Below, piece after piece: positions 35,002 to 43,790 of a DNA stretch of 64,000 bases. The stretch covers positions 2,179,001-2,243,000 of the forward strand of contig NZ_CP115160.1 of NCBI RefSeq assembly GCF_027594545.1. Reading direction: 5' to 3'. The stretch's first letter is position 1, and the number at the start of each line of letters is the position of its first letter. This DNA is from Algoriphagus sp. TR-M9 (GTDB taxonomy: Bacteria; Bacteroidota; Bacteroidia; Cytophagales; Cyclobacteriaceae). The notes beneath the pieces were generated by a model that was given only the letters and a program-made list of their open reading frames with translations, did no database searches and was not told the origin of the DNA. A program made the position numbers and the translations under genes.

Positions 35002-35802
35002 ATGAAACGATTTTTACGTATACTGACTACAGTATTAATATATTCCTTTGCCTTCTCATGCTCAGAAAACATTCAAAGCATAGAAAGTCTTTTTAATAAT
35101 GGGCATTATGAAGAAGCTATAGAAGAGGTTAATCACTATATGTTTTTTCATGTGACAGATATCAAAGCCCTACACATCAGAGCCAGAAGTTATGAGGAAC
35201 TGGGAGAGCTGGAAAAGGCTCGTGCAGATTATGAGCGAATTCTGGATATAGATAATCAATATGCAGGAGCTCATGCAGGATTAGGGAAATTGCTTTTTGA
35301 TCAAGAAGATTATAAAAATGCTGAATTGAGACTGCTGAGGGCAGCTACTTTAGACCCAAACAATTTTGACATTTACTATTTATTAGGTCGAACCTTACTG
35401 ATGACAGGTAATTTCAAATTGGCCGAAGAAATGCTTAGAAAAGCATCCGATTTGGAACCAGAATTTCCCCAAGCCTATTTTTATACAGGCATAGCGCTAG
35501 CCAAACAAGGAGATGCCTTAGGTTGTGCGGCCATTTTCAATACTTACCTGAAGTACGAGCCAGATAATATGGTCGGACGCTACAATAGAGGTTTTGCCAT
35601 GATGAATGCAGGATTTTTGGAATGGGCTATCGAAGATTTCGATGCAGTCCTGAAGAAAAACCCAAACCATATAGAAGCTATGGCAAAAAAGGGGCTTTGT
35701 CTGGCAAGTATGGGAGATTCGGAGGGCTGTTTACTGCTGCAAAACGCTGCTAATAAAGGAAGTAAATATGCCAAGGCCCAGCTGCAGGTTTGCAATGGCT
35801 GA
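35002..35802 (+). CDS. TPR-repeat lipoprotein
   Basis: A 266-residue protein with a lipoprotein signal (lipobox FAFSC, Cys20) and about five to six tetratricopeptide repeats from residue 30 onward. Example units are DIKALHIRARSYEELGELEK, AGAHAGLGKLLFDQEDYKNA and FDIYYLLGRTLLMTGNFKLA. TPRs form a scaffold for protein contacts in the periplasm or outer membrane; the partner is unknown. It sits alone after the his terminator. Confidence 0.87.
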   Translation: MKRFLRILTTVLIYSFAFSCSENIQSIESLFNNGHYEEAIEEVNHYMFFHVTDIKALHIRARSYEELGELEKARADYERILDIDNQYAGAHAGLGKLLFDQEDYKNAELRLLRAATLDPNNFDIYYLLGRTLLMTGNFKLAEEMLRKASDLEPEFPQAYFYTGIALAKQGDALGCAAIFNTYLKYEPDNMVGRYNRGFAMMNAGFLEWAIEDFDAVLKKNPNHIEAMAKKGLCLASMGDSEGCLLLQNAANKGSKYAKAQLQVCNG

Positions 35803-35932
35803 CCCCCTGCCCCCCGGCATATAAACAATTCCTTAAGTTTCACGACTAGAAATTTTGCCTCCTAACCAAAATTTGTAGAAAGCATTCTGCTTAAATCCTC
35901 GGTAAAGCTTACTTTTGGCCTTTCCCGTACCT

Positions 35933-36688
35933 ATGAAGCACCACAAACTCGTCATAATCCCCACCTTCAATGAAATGGAGAATATCCAGGAAATGATCCA
36001 AAGCATCATGCAATTGGAGGGTGATTTTGAACTTTTGGTCATAGATGACGGCAGTCCAGATGGTACGGGTAACCTGGTCAAAGAACTACAACTCACTTTT
36101 CCAGATAGACTGCACCTCATAGAGCGCCAGGGCAAATTAGGCCTTGGAACTGCCTACATCACAGGATTTAAATGGGCCTTAGCGCGGAAATATGATTTCA
36201 TTTTTGAGATGGACGCTGACTTTTCCCATAACCCTGAGGATTTAATCAGACTATACGAAGCCTGCGCAGACCGCACCTTTGATTTAGCCATAGGCTCCCG
36301 GTACATCACTGGAGTGAATGTGGTCAATTGGCCTATGGGAAGGGTATTGATGTCCTATTTTGCAAGTGTCTATGTCAAATTCATAACAGGTTTACCGGTG
36401 AAAGACGCCACTGCAGGATTCAAATGCTATCACAGGTCTGTATTGGAGGGAATCAAACTCGATGAAGTGAAGTTTGTCGGCTATGCTTTCCAGATTGAAA
36501 TGAAATTCACCAGTTGGAAACTAGGTTATAAACTCATAGAAGTCCCGATTATATTTACTGACCGTACCAAAGGCACTTCAAAAATGAGCAGAGGAATATT
36601 TAAAGAAGCGGTCTTTGGAGTAATCTGGATGAAAGTCAAAAGCCTCTTTAAGCCCTACCAGCCTAATCGAAGCGTATCGACTGTATAG
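35933..36688 (+). CDS. Polyprenol-phosphate mannose synthase-like GT2
   Basis: A 251-residue family 2 glycosyltransferase of the DPM1 type, which moves a sugar from a nucleotide donor to a polyprenyl phosphate. Motifs are LVIIPTFNEMENIQ, LLVIDDGSPDGTG, FEMDADFSHNPEDL and GSRYITGVNVVNWP. No C-terminal transmembrane pair is present, so it is the short soluble form. The ATG at 35933 was chosen; an in-frame TTG at 35915 adds six residues. It overlaps the end of the convergent permease by 26 bases. Confidence 0.9.
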   Translation: MKHHKLVIIPTFNEMENIQEMIQSIMQLEGDFELLVIDDGSPDGTGNLVKELQLTFPDRLHLIERQGKLGLGTAYITGFKWALARKYDFIFEMDADFSHNPEDLIRLYEACADRTFDLAIGSRYITGVNVVNWPMGRVLMSYFASVYVKFITGLPVKDATAGFKCYHRSVLEGIKLDEVKFVGYAFQIEMKFTSWKLGYKLIEVPIIFTDRTKGTSKMSRGIFKEAVFGVIWMKVKSLFKPYQPNRSVSTV

Positions 36689-37880
36689 GATTAACCCGTG
36701 AAATCACCATCACTGGTATCCAGAGTACCGCTGCCGTCAGCAAAGTAATCCCCAAGTTTAGCATCAGAAAAACCGGCCAATTCCAGACGATGGGTACATA
36801 ATCCATGTAATAACTTGCAGGATCCAGAGGGACCAGCTTGAAATACTTCTGGAGAAAGCCCAGCCCGAAACCTATCGCATTGCCGATCAGTAGACCTCGG
36901 GATAGTATATTGATCCCATTCCAGAAAAATATCCTCCTGATCTGCATATTAGAAGCCCCTAGAGCTTTTAGCAGGCCGATCATTTGCGTTCGCTCCATGA
37001 TCAGAATAAACAGGATAGCGCCCATGTTGAAAATCGCAACAAAACCTATCAAACCTACAAAGACATACACATTGGTATCCAATAGCTTGAGCCAATCAAA
37101 GATCTCCAAAAACTTCTCATCACTTCGGATTAGCTTTAAATCAAAATTCATATTACCCTCTATTTCAGGAGTATATTCATCCAGGTTATTTTGGTTTTCT
37201 ACAAAAATCTCAACCCCACCTATTTGATCTGCTTTCCAATCGTTTAATACTCGGATAGTTTGAAGTTCACCGATTACAATCTTCTCATCAAAGTTTTCCA
37301 GATAAGTTTCAAAAATCCCAACTACTTCTACCCTTCTAAATCTTGGCGGGTCCTGGACGAAGTAAAGTGTGATTTTATCCCCCACACTCAATAGCAGTTT
37401 ATTGGCAATGTGCTTACTGAGCATGACTTCATTACTGCTACCTTGATCCGGAATGTGGATCAGCCTTCCTTCGGTGAGATATTTTTTAAAACTGAGCGAA
37501 TCAAAGTCCTGCCCCACTCCTTTCATTATTACACCTTCCACTTCCTCCTCACCTTTGATCAGAGCGGCTTTATGGGCAAAAGATTGGACCTTGGTGATAA
37601 AAGGGTGTTGCTCGTAAGTCTGAAAAAAGCTAGAATCCACCGAAAAGGGAGCCTCCTCAAAAGAATTGCTCATGGTAAACCGCTGCACCTGATAATGGCC
37701 AGTAAAGCCGTACACCTTCTCAGAAACAGTGCCCTGAAATCCACCCAAAACCATAAAAGCCAAAAGCGAAACCGCAAGCCCTAGCGCTAAACTGCCTACA
37801 GCTATCTTGTGTATGGTGGCCGAAAATCCCCCAGCATTCTTAAAACTGATTCTTTTGGCAATGAAATAGGAAAGGTTCAA
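36663..37880 (-). CDS. LolE/FtsX-family ABC transporter permease
   Basis: A 405-residue permease resembling the lipoprotein-releasing LolC/E family. It has an N-terminal membrane helix (IAVGSLALGLAVSLLAFMVL), a large MacB-like periplasmic domain, and three C-terminal helices in the FtsX domain (VGLIGFVAIFNMGAILFI; LIGNAIGFGLGFL; VFLMLNLGITLLTAAVLW). The signature MIGLLKALGASNMQIRRIF is present. The cognate ATPase is not adjacent. Convergent overlap with the GT2 gene. Confidence 0.88.
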   Translation of the reverse strand: MNLSYFIAKRISFKNAGGFSATIHKIAVGSLALGLAVSLLAFMVLGGFQGTVSEKVYGFTGHYQVQRFTMSNSFEEAPFSVDSSFFQTYEQHPFITKVQSFAHKAALIKGEEEVEGVIMKGVGQDFDSLSFKKYLTEGRLIHIPDQGSSNEVMLSKHIANKLLLSVGDKITLYFVQDPPRFRRVEVVGIFETYLENFDEKIVIGELQTIRVLNDWKADQIGGVEIFVENQNNLDEYTPEIEGNMNFDLKLIRSDEKFLEIFDWLKLLDTNVYVFVGLIGFVAIFNMGAILFILIMERTQMIGLLKALGASNMQIRRIFFWNGINILSRGLLIGNAIGFGLGFLQKYFKLVPLDPASYYMDYVPIVWNWPVFLMLNLGITLLTAAVLWIPVMVISRVNPIQSIRFD

Positions 37881-37919
37881 AGGACTGCTTTAATTTGTTT
37901 AATCAGTCCGCAAAATAGC

Positions 37920-39107
37920 ATGAAGCAAACGAAACTTACACCCTTTATCTACTTTTTGAGTTTTACACTCCTTTTTCTTACACATTCCCCTGAATCGCAA
38001 GCTCAGCAAAACCCTATTCGCACAGGAGCGGAGCAGCCCGAGCTATACCTGGAGCTGCTTCAGGGTAAAAATGTAGGCATAGTAGCAAACCAAACCAGCA
38101 TACTTCCCCAGTCCGGCAACCAGCATGTGGTTGATTTCCTTTTGGCAAAAGGCGTAAACATAAAAAAAGTGTTTGTCCCAGAGCATGGCTTCCGCGGACA
38201 GGCAGATGCAGGGGAAAAAGTAGATAATTCAGTAGATGCCAAAACCGGCCTTCCGATTATTTCACTCTATGGAAATAATAAAAAGCCAAAACCTGCGCAA
38301 ATCGCAGACCTCGACCTCCTGATATTTGACCTGCAGGATGTAGGCACACGCTTTTACACTTACATCAGCACCATGCATTACCTGATGGAAGCAGCAGCCG
38401 AAAACGGCAAACAAGTATTGATATTTGACAGACCCAACCCCAATGGAGATTACATCGCAGGTCCGGTTTTGAAAAAAGGCTTCGAAAGCTTCGTAGGCAT
38501 GCATCCCATACCAGTAGTACATGGGCTCACCGTAGGAGAATTGGCACAAATGATCAATGGTGAAAAGTGGCTGAAAGCTGGTGTAACCGCAGATTTGCAG
38601 GTGATTCCTGTCGCCAATTGGAATCACGACACTCCTTATGCACTTCCTGTAAAACCCTCTCCTAACTTACCTAACGACCTTTCTATCCGGCTCTATCCAA
38701 GTACCTGTTTTTTTGAGGGAACTGTGATTTCACTGGGGCGCGGTACCTACTTTCCATTTCAGGTTTACGGCTACCCCGATCCAAAATTCGGTGATTTCAC
38801 CTTTACTCCTGTGAGCATTGACGGAATGTCTAAAAGTCCCAAACATCAAGACAAAATATGCTATGGAGTCGATTTAAGAAATGAAGAGTTGACTCACCGG
38901 TTTTCTCTTAAATACCTACTTGATGCTTATGAAAAATCCGGTAAAGGCCAGGCATTTTTCACCAATTACTTCAACACCCTAGCTGGTACAGATCAGCTGA
39001 AAAACATGATCATAGCCGGCAAAAGCGAGGCTGAAATCACTGCAAGTTGGAAAGCGGATTTGGAAAAGTACAGTACGCTTCGTACCAAATACCTTATTTA
39101 CGATTGA
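37920..39107 (+). CDS. NamZ-like exo-beta-N-acetylmuramidase (DUF1343)
   Basis: A 395-residue exported protein with a signal peptide (FIYFLSFTLLFLTHSPESQAQ). It fits the DUF1343 family (GH171 in CAZy), whose founding member NamZ releases MurNAc from peptidoglycan fragments. Characteristic stretches include GIVANQTSILPQSG, KKVFVPEHGFRGQADAG, DVGTRFYTYISTMHYLMEA and PVVHGLTVGELAQMINGE. A peptidoglycan-recycling role is inferred. The longer open frame from 37809 is not used. A gene for methionyl-tRNA formyltransferase follows. Confidence 0.88.
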   Translation: MKQTKLTPFIYFLSFTLLFLTHSPESQAQQNPIRTGAEQPELYLELLQGKNVGIVANQTSILPQSGNQHVVDFLLAKGVNIKKVFVPEHGFRGQADAGEKVDNSVDAKTGLPIISLYGNNKKPKPAQIADLDLLIFDLQDVGTRFYTYISTMHYLMEAAAENGKQVLIFDRPNPNGDYIAGPVLKKGFESFVGMHPIPVVHGLTVGELAQMINGEKWLKAGVTADLQVIPVANWNHDTPYALPVKPSPNLPNDLSIRLYPSTCFFEGTVISLGRGTYFPFQVYGYPDPKFGDFTFTPVSIDGMSKSPKHQDKICYGVDLRNEELTHRFSLKYLLDAYEKSGKGQAFFTNYFNTLAGTDQLKNMIIAGKSEAEITASWKADLEKYSTLRTKYLIYD

Positions 39108-39155
39108 GTATAAAAATCGAACATCATAAATTTCGATCCTCAAATTAATCCTGCG

Positions 39156-40079
39156 ATGAAAAAGAATCTCCGAATAATATATATGGGCACGCCGGAATTC
39201 GCCGTCCCTGCTTTGGAACTGTTGGTAGAAAACGGGTGGAATGTAATCGGTGTGATCACTGCTCCTGATAAGCCAAAAGGCCGTGGACAAAAGCTAGTTC
39301 CCTCCCCGGTAAAGGAAGCAGCCCTCAAACATGGACTGCATATTATGCAGCCTACCAATCTGAAATCACCAGAATTCCAACGCAATTTGAAAGAATTAAA
39401 CGCTGATTTACAGATAGTGGTGGCGTTTAGAATGCTTCCTGAGGCTGTTTGGAGCATGCCGCCACTGGGTACTTTTAACCTGCACGCCTCACTGCTTCCG
39501 GATTATCGGGGCGCAGCTCCCATCAACTGGGCCATTATCAATGGGGACGAGGAAACGGGAGTTACTACCTTTTTTTTGCAGCATGAAATCGACACTGGGA
39601 GTATTATTTACCAAGAAAAAGTACAGATTCTCGAGGAGGATAATCTAGGCTCAGTGTATCAAAAATTGATGGATGTAGGCTCCAAACTAGTACTTCAGAC
39701 TGTGCAAGACATCGCAGAAGACAAGGTGAAATCCTATCCTCAGGATGAATCAAAAGCCATCCATCACGCCCCGAAGATTTTCAAGGAAACCTGTGAAATC
39801 AACTGGGAAAACTCAGCTGAAAGCATTCATAACCTGATACGAGGGCTTTCTCCCTATCCAGGAGCTTGGACTAAATTTGACGGAAAAATATGTAAAATAT
39901 TCAAATCCAGGGTTTTAACTCCAGGAAATTCAGCCCTTAAACCGGGGGAACTTACTACAGATAATAAGAACTTTTTGAAAGTTCAGACAGGCAGAGGAAT
40001 GCTTGACATACTAGAACTACAAATAGAAGGGAAAAAGCGAATGAAAACGGAAGATTTATTACGCGGGTATAAGTTTTAG
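39156..40079 (+). CDS. fmt: Methionyl-tRNA formyltransferase
   Basis: A 307-residue enzyme that formylates initiator Met-tRNA with 10-formyl-THF. The N-terminal domain begins IIYMGTPEFAVPAL. The catalytic Asn and His are in FNLHASLLPDYRGAAPINW, and the Asp in LQHEIDTGSIIY. The C-terminal OB-like domain follows. Length is standard. Confidence 0.97.
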   Translation: MKKNLRIIYMGTPEFAVPALELLVENGWNVIGVITAPDKPKGRGQKLVPSPVKEAALKHGLHIMQPTNLKSPEFQRNLKELNADLQIVVAFRMLPEAVWSMPPLGTFNLHASLLPDYRGAAPINWAIINGDEETGVTTFFLQHEIDTGSIIYQEKVQILEEDNLGSVYQKLMDVGSKLVLQTVQDIAEDKVKSYPQDESKAIHHAPKIFKETCEINWENSAESIHNLIRGLSPYPGAWTKFDGKICKIFKSRVLTPGNSALKPGELTTDNKNFLKVQTGRGMLDILELQIEGKKRMKTEDLLRGYKF

Positions 40080-40169
40080 GAAGTGCGAACACAGAAAATA
40101 TCATCCGTAAATATTTCGATATTACGTTGATTTTTAGGAAATTGAACCTATCTCAAAATTTGTTTGATC

Positions 40170-41096
40170 ATGAAAACGCTAAGATTTATTTACATTCTTT
40201 CTGCACTATTACTTTTCACGACGCTCCCCTCCCAAGCTCAATTTCTAAAGAAAATCCAGAAAGCTGCCAATCGGGGGATTGAAAGAGCCATAGAAGACAA
40301 AGTGGAGGAAGAAGCTTCCAAAATGGCTCAAAAGCAAATCGAGAAGATTTTCACTGATATGTATGGTGAGGACTCGATTGGTTCCAGTGGAATGGATATG
40401 AGCAAAATCATGAAAGGTTTAGGTGAGCCTGTGGATACAGAAGAGGCTTATCCATTCCTTGGCTATGTAGTGCTAGAGCTCAACTCCACCGATGAAAAAG
40501 GTAAAAAACAGGATCCCGTGCAGTTGAAGTCCTATTTGGCGGAAAATGCAGAATATACAGGGATGGAGCTGAATGATCCTAAAAATCCGGACGCAACTAC
40601 AGCCATGGTCTTCGATACTAAAAACCAGGCATCAGTGCTATTTCTGGATAATAAAGGGGAAAAGTCCAGCTTCGCTTACAAACTGGATCTGGATGGTGTG
40701 GATGAAATGACTGAAGAACAAATCGATTCCAATCTAGAAGATGAGGATATGGTTCTTGAGAAAACCGGTAACACCAAAGACATCCTCGGGTACACTTGTG
40801 AAGAGTACCATGTGAAGAGTAAAGATGGAGAAGGTTATTACTGGGTCACTGAAGAGCCGATAGGAGGATACCAGGCATTTTGGAGTAGCAATAGTCCTAT
40901 GATGACTTCCAAAGCACAGGAGAAATATGCGGAACGATTTAAAGATCTTCCCAAAGGAAATTTTATGGAAATGACCTATACCTCAACCGATGGAAGTAAA
41001 GTGGATATGAAAGTGATAGAAATCGAAGAAAATGCACCCAAAACCTTTACCATGGCAGAATATCCAAACCTCATGAATTCAATGGGACAGAATTAA
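40170..41096 (+). CDS. Exported DUF4412-family protein
   Basis: A 308-residue protein with a signal peptide (TLRFIYILSALLLFTTLPSQAQ). An amphipathic charged helix follows (IERAIEDKVEEEASKMAQKQ), then a beta-rich region consistent with DUF4412 (TKDILGYTCEEYHVKSKDGEGYYWVTEE). No catalytic motif is evident. Cys in YTCEEY is conserved in such proteins in my recollection. The terminator overlaps its stop codon. Confidence 0.8.
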   Translation: MKTLRFIYILSALLLFTTLPSQAQFLKKIQKAANRGIERAIEDKVEEEASKMAQKQIEKIFTDMYGEDSIGSSGMDMSKIMKGLGEPVDTEEAYPFLGYVVLELNSTDEKGKKQDPVQLKSYLAENAEYTGMELNDPKNPDATTAMVFDTKNQASVLFLDNKGEKSSFAYKLDLDGVDEMTEEQIDSNLEDEDMVLEKTGNTKDILGYTCEEYHVKSKDGEGYYWVTEEPIGGYQAFWSSNSPMMTSKAQEKYAERFKDLPKGNFMEMTYTSTDGSKVDMKVIEIEENAPKTFTMAEYPNLMNSMGQN

Positions 41097-41110
41097 TTCT
41101 GTCCTTTTTT
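41085..41110 (+). terminator. Terminator overlapping a stop codon
   Basis: GGACAGAATT (41085-41094) pairs with AATTCTGTCC (41095-41104) as a perfect palindrome that includes the TAA stop (41094-41096), followed by six T. It terminates the DUF4412 gene before folA. Confidence 0.8.
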
Positions 41111-41159
41111 ATTTTTTCAAGATTTCCTGCCTGTTATCTTCAAGGCAATAAGAACACAT

Positions 41160-41663
41160 ATGAAGATTTCTCTCATTGCTGCATTGGCAGAAAATAATAT
41201 TATTGGAAAAGAAAATGACTTGGTCTGGAGACTCCCAGATGATTTCAAAAGGTTTAAAGCATTGACTTCCGGTCATTACATCCTCATGGGACGAAAAACC
41301 TTTGAATCACTTGGAAAGCCACTCCCCAATAGAACACACCTAGTAGTCACCCGAAATGCTGAATACCAAGTACCTGAAGGCCATTATGTATTTCAAACTG
41401 TAGAAGATGCCTTTATTTTCTCTCAAAAAATGGGCGTTGATCATCTTTATGTGATAGGTGGAGGGGAAATTTACAAGCAGACCTTGCCGCTGGCCGATGA
41501 GCTAGTCCTCACCGAGGTAAAGGCCAAGCCCGAAGGGGACACCAAGTTCCCCGAATTTGACAAAACGAAGTGGAAAATAACTTTCCAAGACCATCACCCG
41601 GCAGATGAACGGCATCTATACCCCTTTACCTTCATTACATACGAAAGAATTTCCCCAAAATAA
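41160..41663 (+). CDS. folA: Dihydrofolate reductase
   Basis: A 167-residue NADPH-dependent reductase of dihydrofolate. Motifs are ISLIAALAENNIIGKENDLV, WRLPDDFKRFKALT with the catalytic Asp, LMGRKTFESLGKPLPNR, and VIGGGEIYKQTLPLADELVL. Its stop codon overlaps the SDR gene start by one base (TAATG), and cinA follows, so folA-SDR-cinA is probably one operon. Confidence 0.97.
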   Translation: MKISLIAALAENNIIGKENDLVWRLPDDFKRFKALTSGHYILMGRKTFESLGKPLPNRTHLVVTRNAEYQVPEGHYVFQTVEDAFIFSQKMGVDHLYVIGGGEIYKQTLPLADELVLTEVKAKPEGDTKFPEFDKTKWKITFQDHHPADERHLYPFTFITYERISPK

Positions 41664-42448
41664 TGTCCAAAAAAGTTATTTGGATCACCGGAGCCTCTTC
41701 AGGAATCGGTGAAGCCACAGCCTACCAATATGCTAAAGAAGGATGGCATTTAATCCTCTCGGCAAGAAACGAAGCTGCACTGAATCAAGTCAAGCTTGCA
41801 TGTCTAAACCCTGAACATTGCTATGTGCTGCCGCTGGACTTGGCAGAGCAATCCACTTTCAGGGAAAAAACAGCTGAAGCTATCGCGGCATTTGGGCAGA
41901 TAGACGCTATTCTACATAATGGCGGCATTAGTCAGCGCTCCCTGATTCGTGAAACTAGCCTGGAAATAGACAGAAAAATCATGGAAGTCAACTTCTTTGG
42001 TACTGTGGCCTTAACGAAAGAATTGCTACCCCATTTCATCCAAAGGCAAAGCGGCCAATTTGGTGTGATCTCCTCTTTGGTAGGAAAATTCGGATCACCT
42101 TTCAGGTCAAGTTATGCCGCTTCCAAGCATGCGCTGCATGGTTTTTTCGAATCACTGCGTGAGGAACATTACCGGGACAATATAGCTGTGACCATGCTCT
42201 GTCCCGGATTTATCAAAACAAATGTCTCAAAGAATGCTTTAACTGCTGATGGCACCCCGCTCAATGAAATGGATAATGCCCAAGAAAATGGAATGAGTGC
42301 CGAGGACTGTGCAAAGGAAATTTATACAGCACTCAAAGCTAAAAAACTAGAAGCCTATATAGGAGGCAAAGAGAAAATGGGCATTTACCTCAAACGATTT
42401 GTACCTACACTATTCACCAAAATCCTTCGCAAATCAGATGTAAGATGA
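41663..42448 (+). CDS. Short-chain dehydrogenase/reductase
   Basis: A 261-residue classical SDR. The NAD(P)-binding motif is VIWITGASSGIGEATA, the structural loop LHNGGISQRS, the catalytic Ser in VISSLVGKFG, and Tyr-x3-Lys in SYAASKHALHGF. A C-terminal basic tail follows. Members of this DHRS7-like branch reduce lipids or sugars; the substrate here is unknown. It overlaps folA by one base and cinA by four. Confidence 0.93.
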   Translation: MSKKVIWITGASSGIGEATAYQYAKEGWHLILSARNEAALNQVKLACLNPEHCYVLPLDLAEQSTFREKTAEAIAAFGQIDAILHNGGISQRSLIRETSLEIDRKIMEVNFFGTVALTKELLPHFIQRQSGQFGVISSLVGKFGSPFRSSYAASKHALHGFFESLREEHYRDNIAVTMLCPGFIKTNVSKNALTADGTPLNEMDNAQENGMSAEDCAKEIYTALKAKKLEAYIGGKEKMGIYLKRFVPTLFTKILRKSDVR

Positions 42449-43695
42449 AAGTAGTCAGAGCAGAAATAATAGCCATAGGTGACGAACTACTCTATGGTCA
42501 GATCATGGACACGAACAGCCACTGGATCAGTCAAGAACTTGATCTTAGGGGAGTAAAGGTAGTCAGGAAAACTACCGTAGGTGATGATAGAAAGGACATT
42601 TTAGCAGCTTTCAGTGCCGCCGAATCCAGAGCAGATCTGGTCCTGATCACCGGTGGCCTAGGTCCTACCCAGGATGATCTGACCAAACCACTGATGGCGG
42701 AATATTTTGATTGCCCTATTGAGGAAAACCCAGAGGCGGTAGAAGCTGTCACAGAATTTTTCAAAAAGAGAGGAAGAGAGATCACCCCACTGAATATACT
42801 CCAAGGTCACCTCCCTGCTTGCTGCACTTATGTGCCAAACGAGGTTGGGACCGCACCCGGGATGTGGTTTGAGCAGCATGATACCTATTGGATGTCTATG
42901 CCCGGCGTACCACATGAAATGAAAAAGCTGATGCAGGATTTTGTGCTTCCAAAACTGCCGGTGCTCTTTGAGCTTCCCATAATTGTGCATCGCATGATTA
43001 AGACTGTAGGCATTGGAGAAAGTTGGTTGGCAGATTTGATCAGAGATTGGGAGAATGCTTTGCCTAAAAACATCCGTCTGGCTTACCTCCCATCCCATGG
43101 CCATGTTAAGCTACGGCTGACTGGCTTTGGTACAAATAAAGCCGAAATCACGGAGGCCATAGCCCAGCAAATCAGCCTGGTCCTGCCTAAAATCAATGAG
43201 TATGTATATGGCTACGATACGGAAACGCTGGAGACTGCCATAGCGAAGCTTTTGACAACTAAAAAGAAAACAGTAGCTTTAGCAGAAAGCTGCACGGGAG
43301 GATATATATCGCATTTGATGACCTCTATCCCAGGGAGTAGCAGTTATTTCCAAGGATCAGTAGTTCCATATCATAACCAGTTCAAGTCCGAAATCATAGG
43401 TGTAAAGGAAACTACTCTGGAGAAATTCGGTGCAGTAAGTGAGGAGACGGTAAAAGAAATGGCTACAGGAGTACGTTCTCTATTTCGTTCAGATATAGGG
43501 TTAGCTAGCAGCGGGATTGCCGGTCCAGATGGCGGGACAGAATCAAAACCTGTGGGTACGATTTGGATTGCCTGTGCTATGGGAGATCAGGTGGAAACCA
43601 AGAAATTGCAACTGACACAGGACCGACTTCTGAACATACAATTAACTGCTGTCGCAGTGCTTAATTTATTAAGAATATGTTTTTCAAAAATTTAA
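42445..43695 (+). CDS. cinA: CinA family nicotinamide-nucleotide amidase
   Basis: A 416-residue two-domain protein. Residues about 1-170 form a MoaB/MogA-like domain (AEIIAIGDELLYGQIMDTNS, LITGGLGPTQDDLTK, SMPGVPHEMKKLM). Residues about 250-416 form the PncC deamidase domain with ALAESCTGGYISHLMTSIPG and SSGIAGPDGGTESKPVGT. It recycles NMN to nicotinate mononucleotide and can hydrolyse ADP-ribose in characterised homologues. Start overlaps the SDR stop by four bases. Confidence 0.95.
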   Translation: MKVVRAEIIAIGDELLYGQIMDTNSHWISQELDLRGVKVVRKTTVGDDRKDILAAFSAAESRADLVLITGGLGPTQDDLTKPLMAEYFDCPIEENPEAVEAVTEFFKKRGREITPLNILQGHLPACCTYVPNEVGTAPGMWFEQHDTYWMSMPGVPHEMKKLMQDFVLPKLPVLFELPIIVHRMIKTVGIGESWLADLIRDWENALPKNIRLAYLPSHGHVKLRLTGFGTNKAEITEAIAQQISLVLPKINEYVYGYDTETLETAIAKLLTTKKKTVALAESCTGGYISHLMTSIPGSSSYFQGSVVPYHNQFKSEIIGVKETTLEKFGAVSEETVKEMATGVRSLFRSDIGLASSGIAGPDGGTESKPVGTIWIACAMGDQVETKKLQLTQDRLLNIQLTAVAVLNLLRICFSKI

Positions 43696-43719
43696 CAAAT
43701 AAAATTTTCATTGAAAGGC

Positions 43720-43750
43720 TTTGCACTCTATTCGATAAAATTTAATTTTA
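43720..43750 (+). promoter_or_regulatory. Possible promoter of the E2 gene
   Basis: TTTG (43720-43723) and TAATTTTA (43743-43750) are 19 bases apart and match the -33/-7 consensus except for the last base of the -7 box. The E2 start at 43791 follows by 40 bases. AT-rich background makes this tentative. Confidence 0.35.
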
Positions 43751-43790
43751 ATTGTTGAATAAAAACCCAATATTTCACTAAATAACTACC

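Noticed and set aside
37809..37919. N-terminal extension of the NamZ-like protein
   Set aside because: It overlaps the divergent permease start and precedes a clean signal peptide beginning at 37920.
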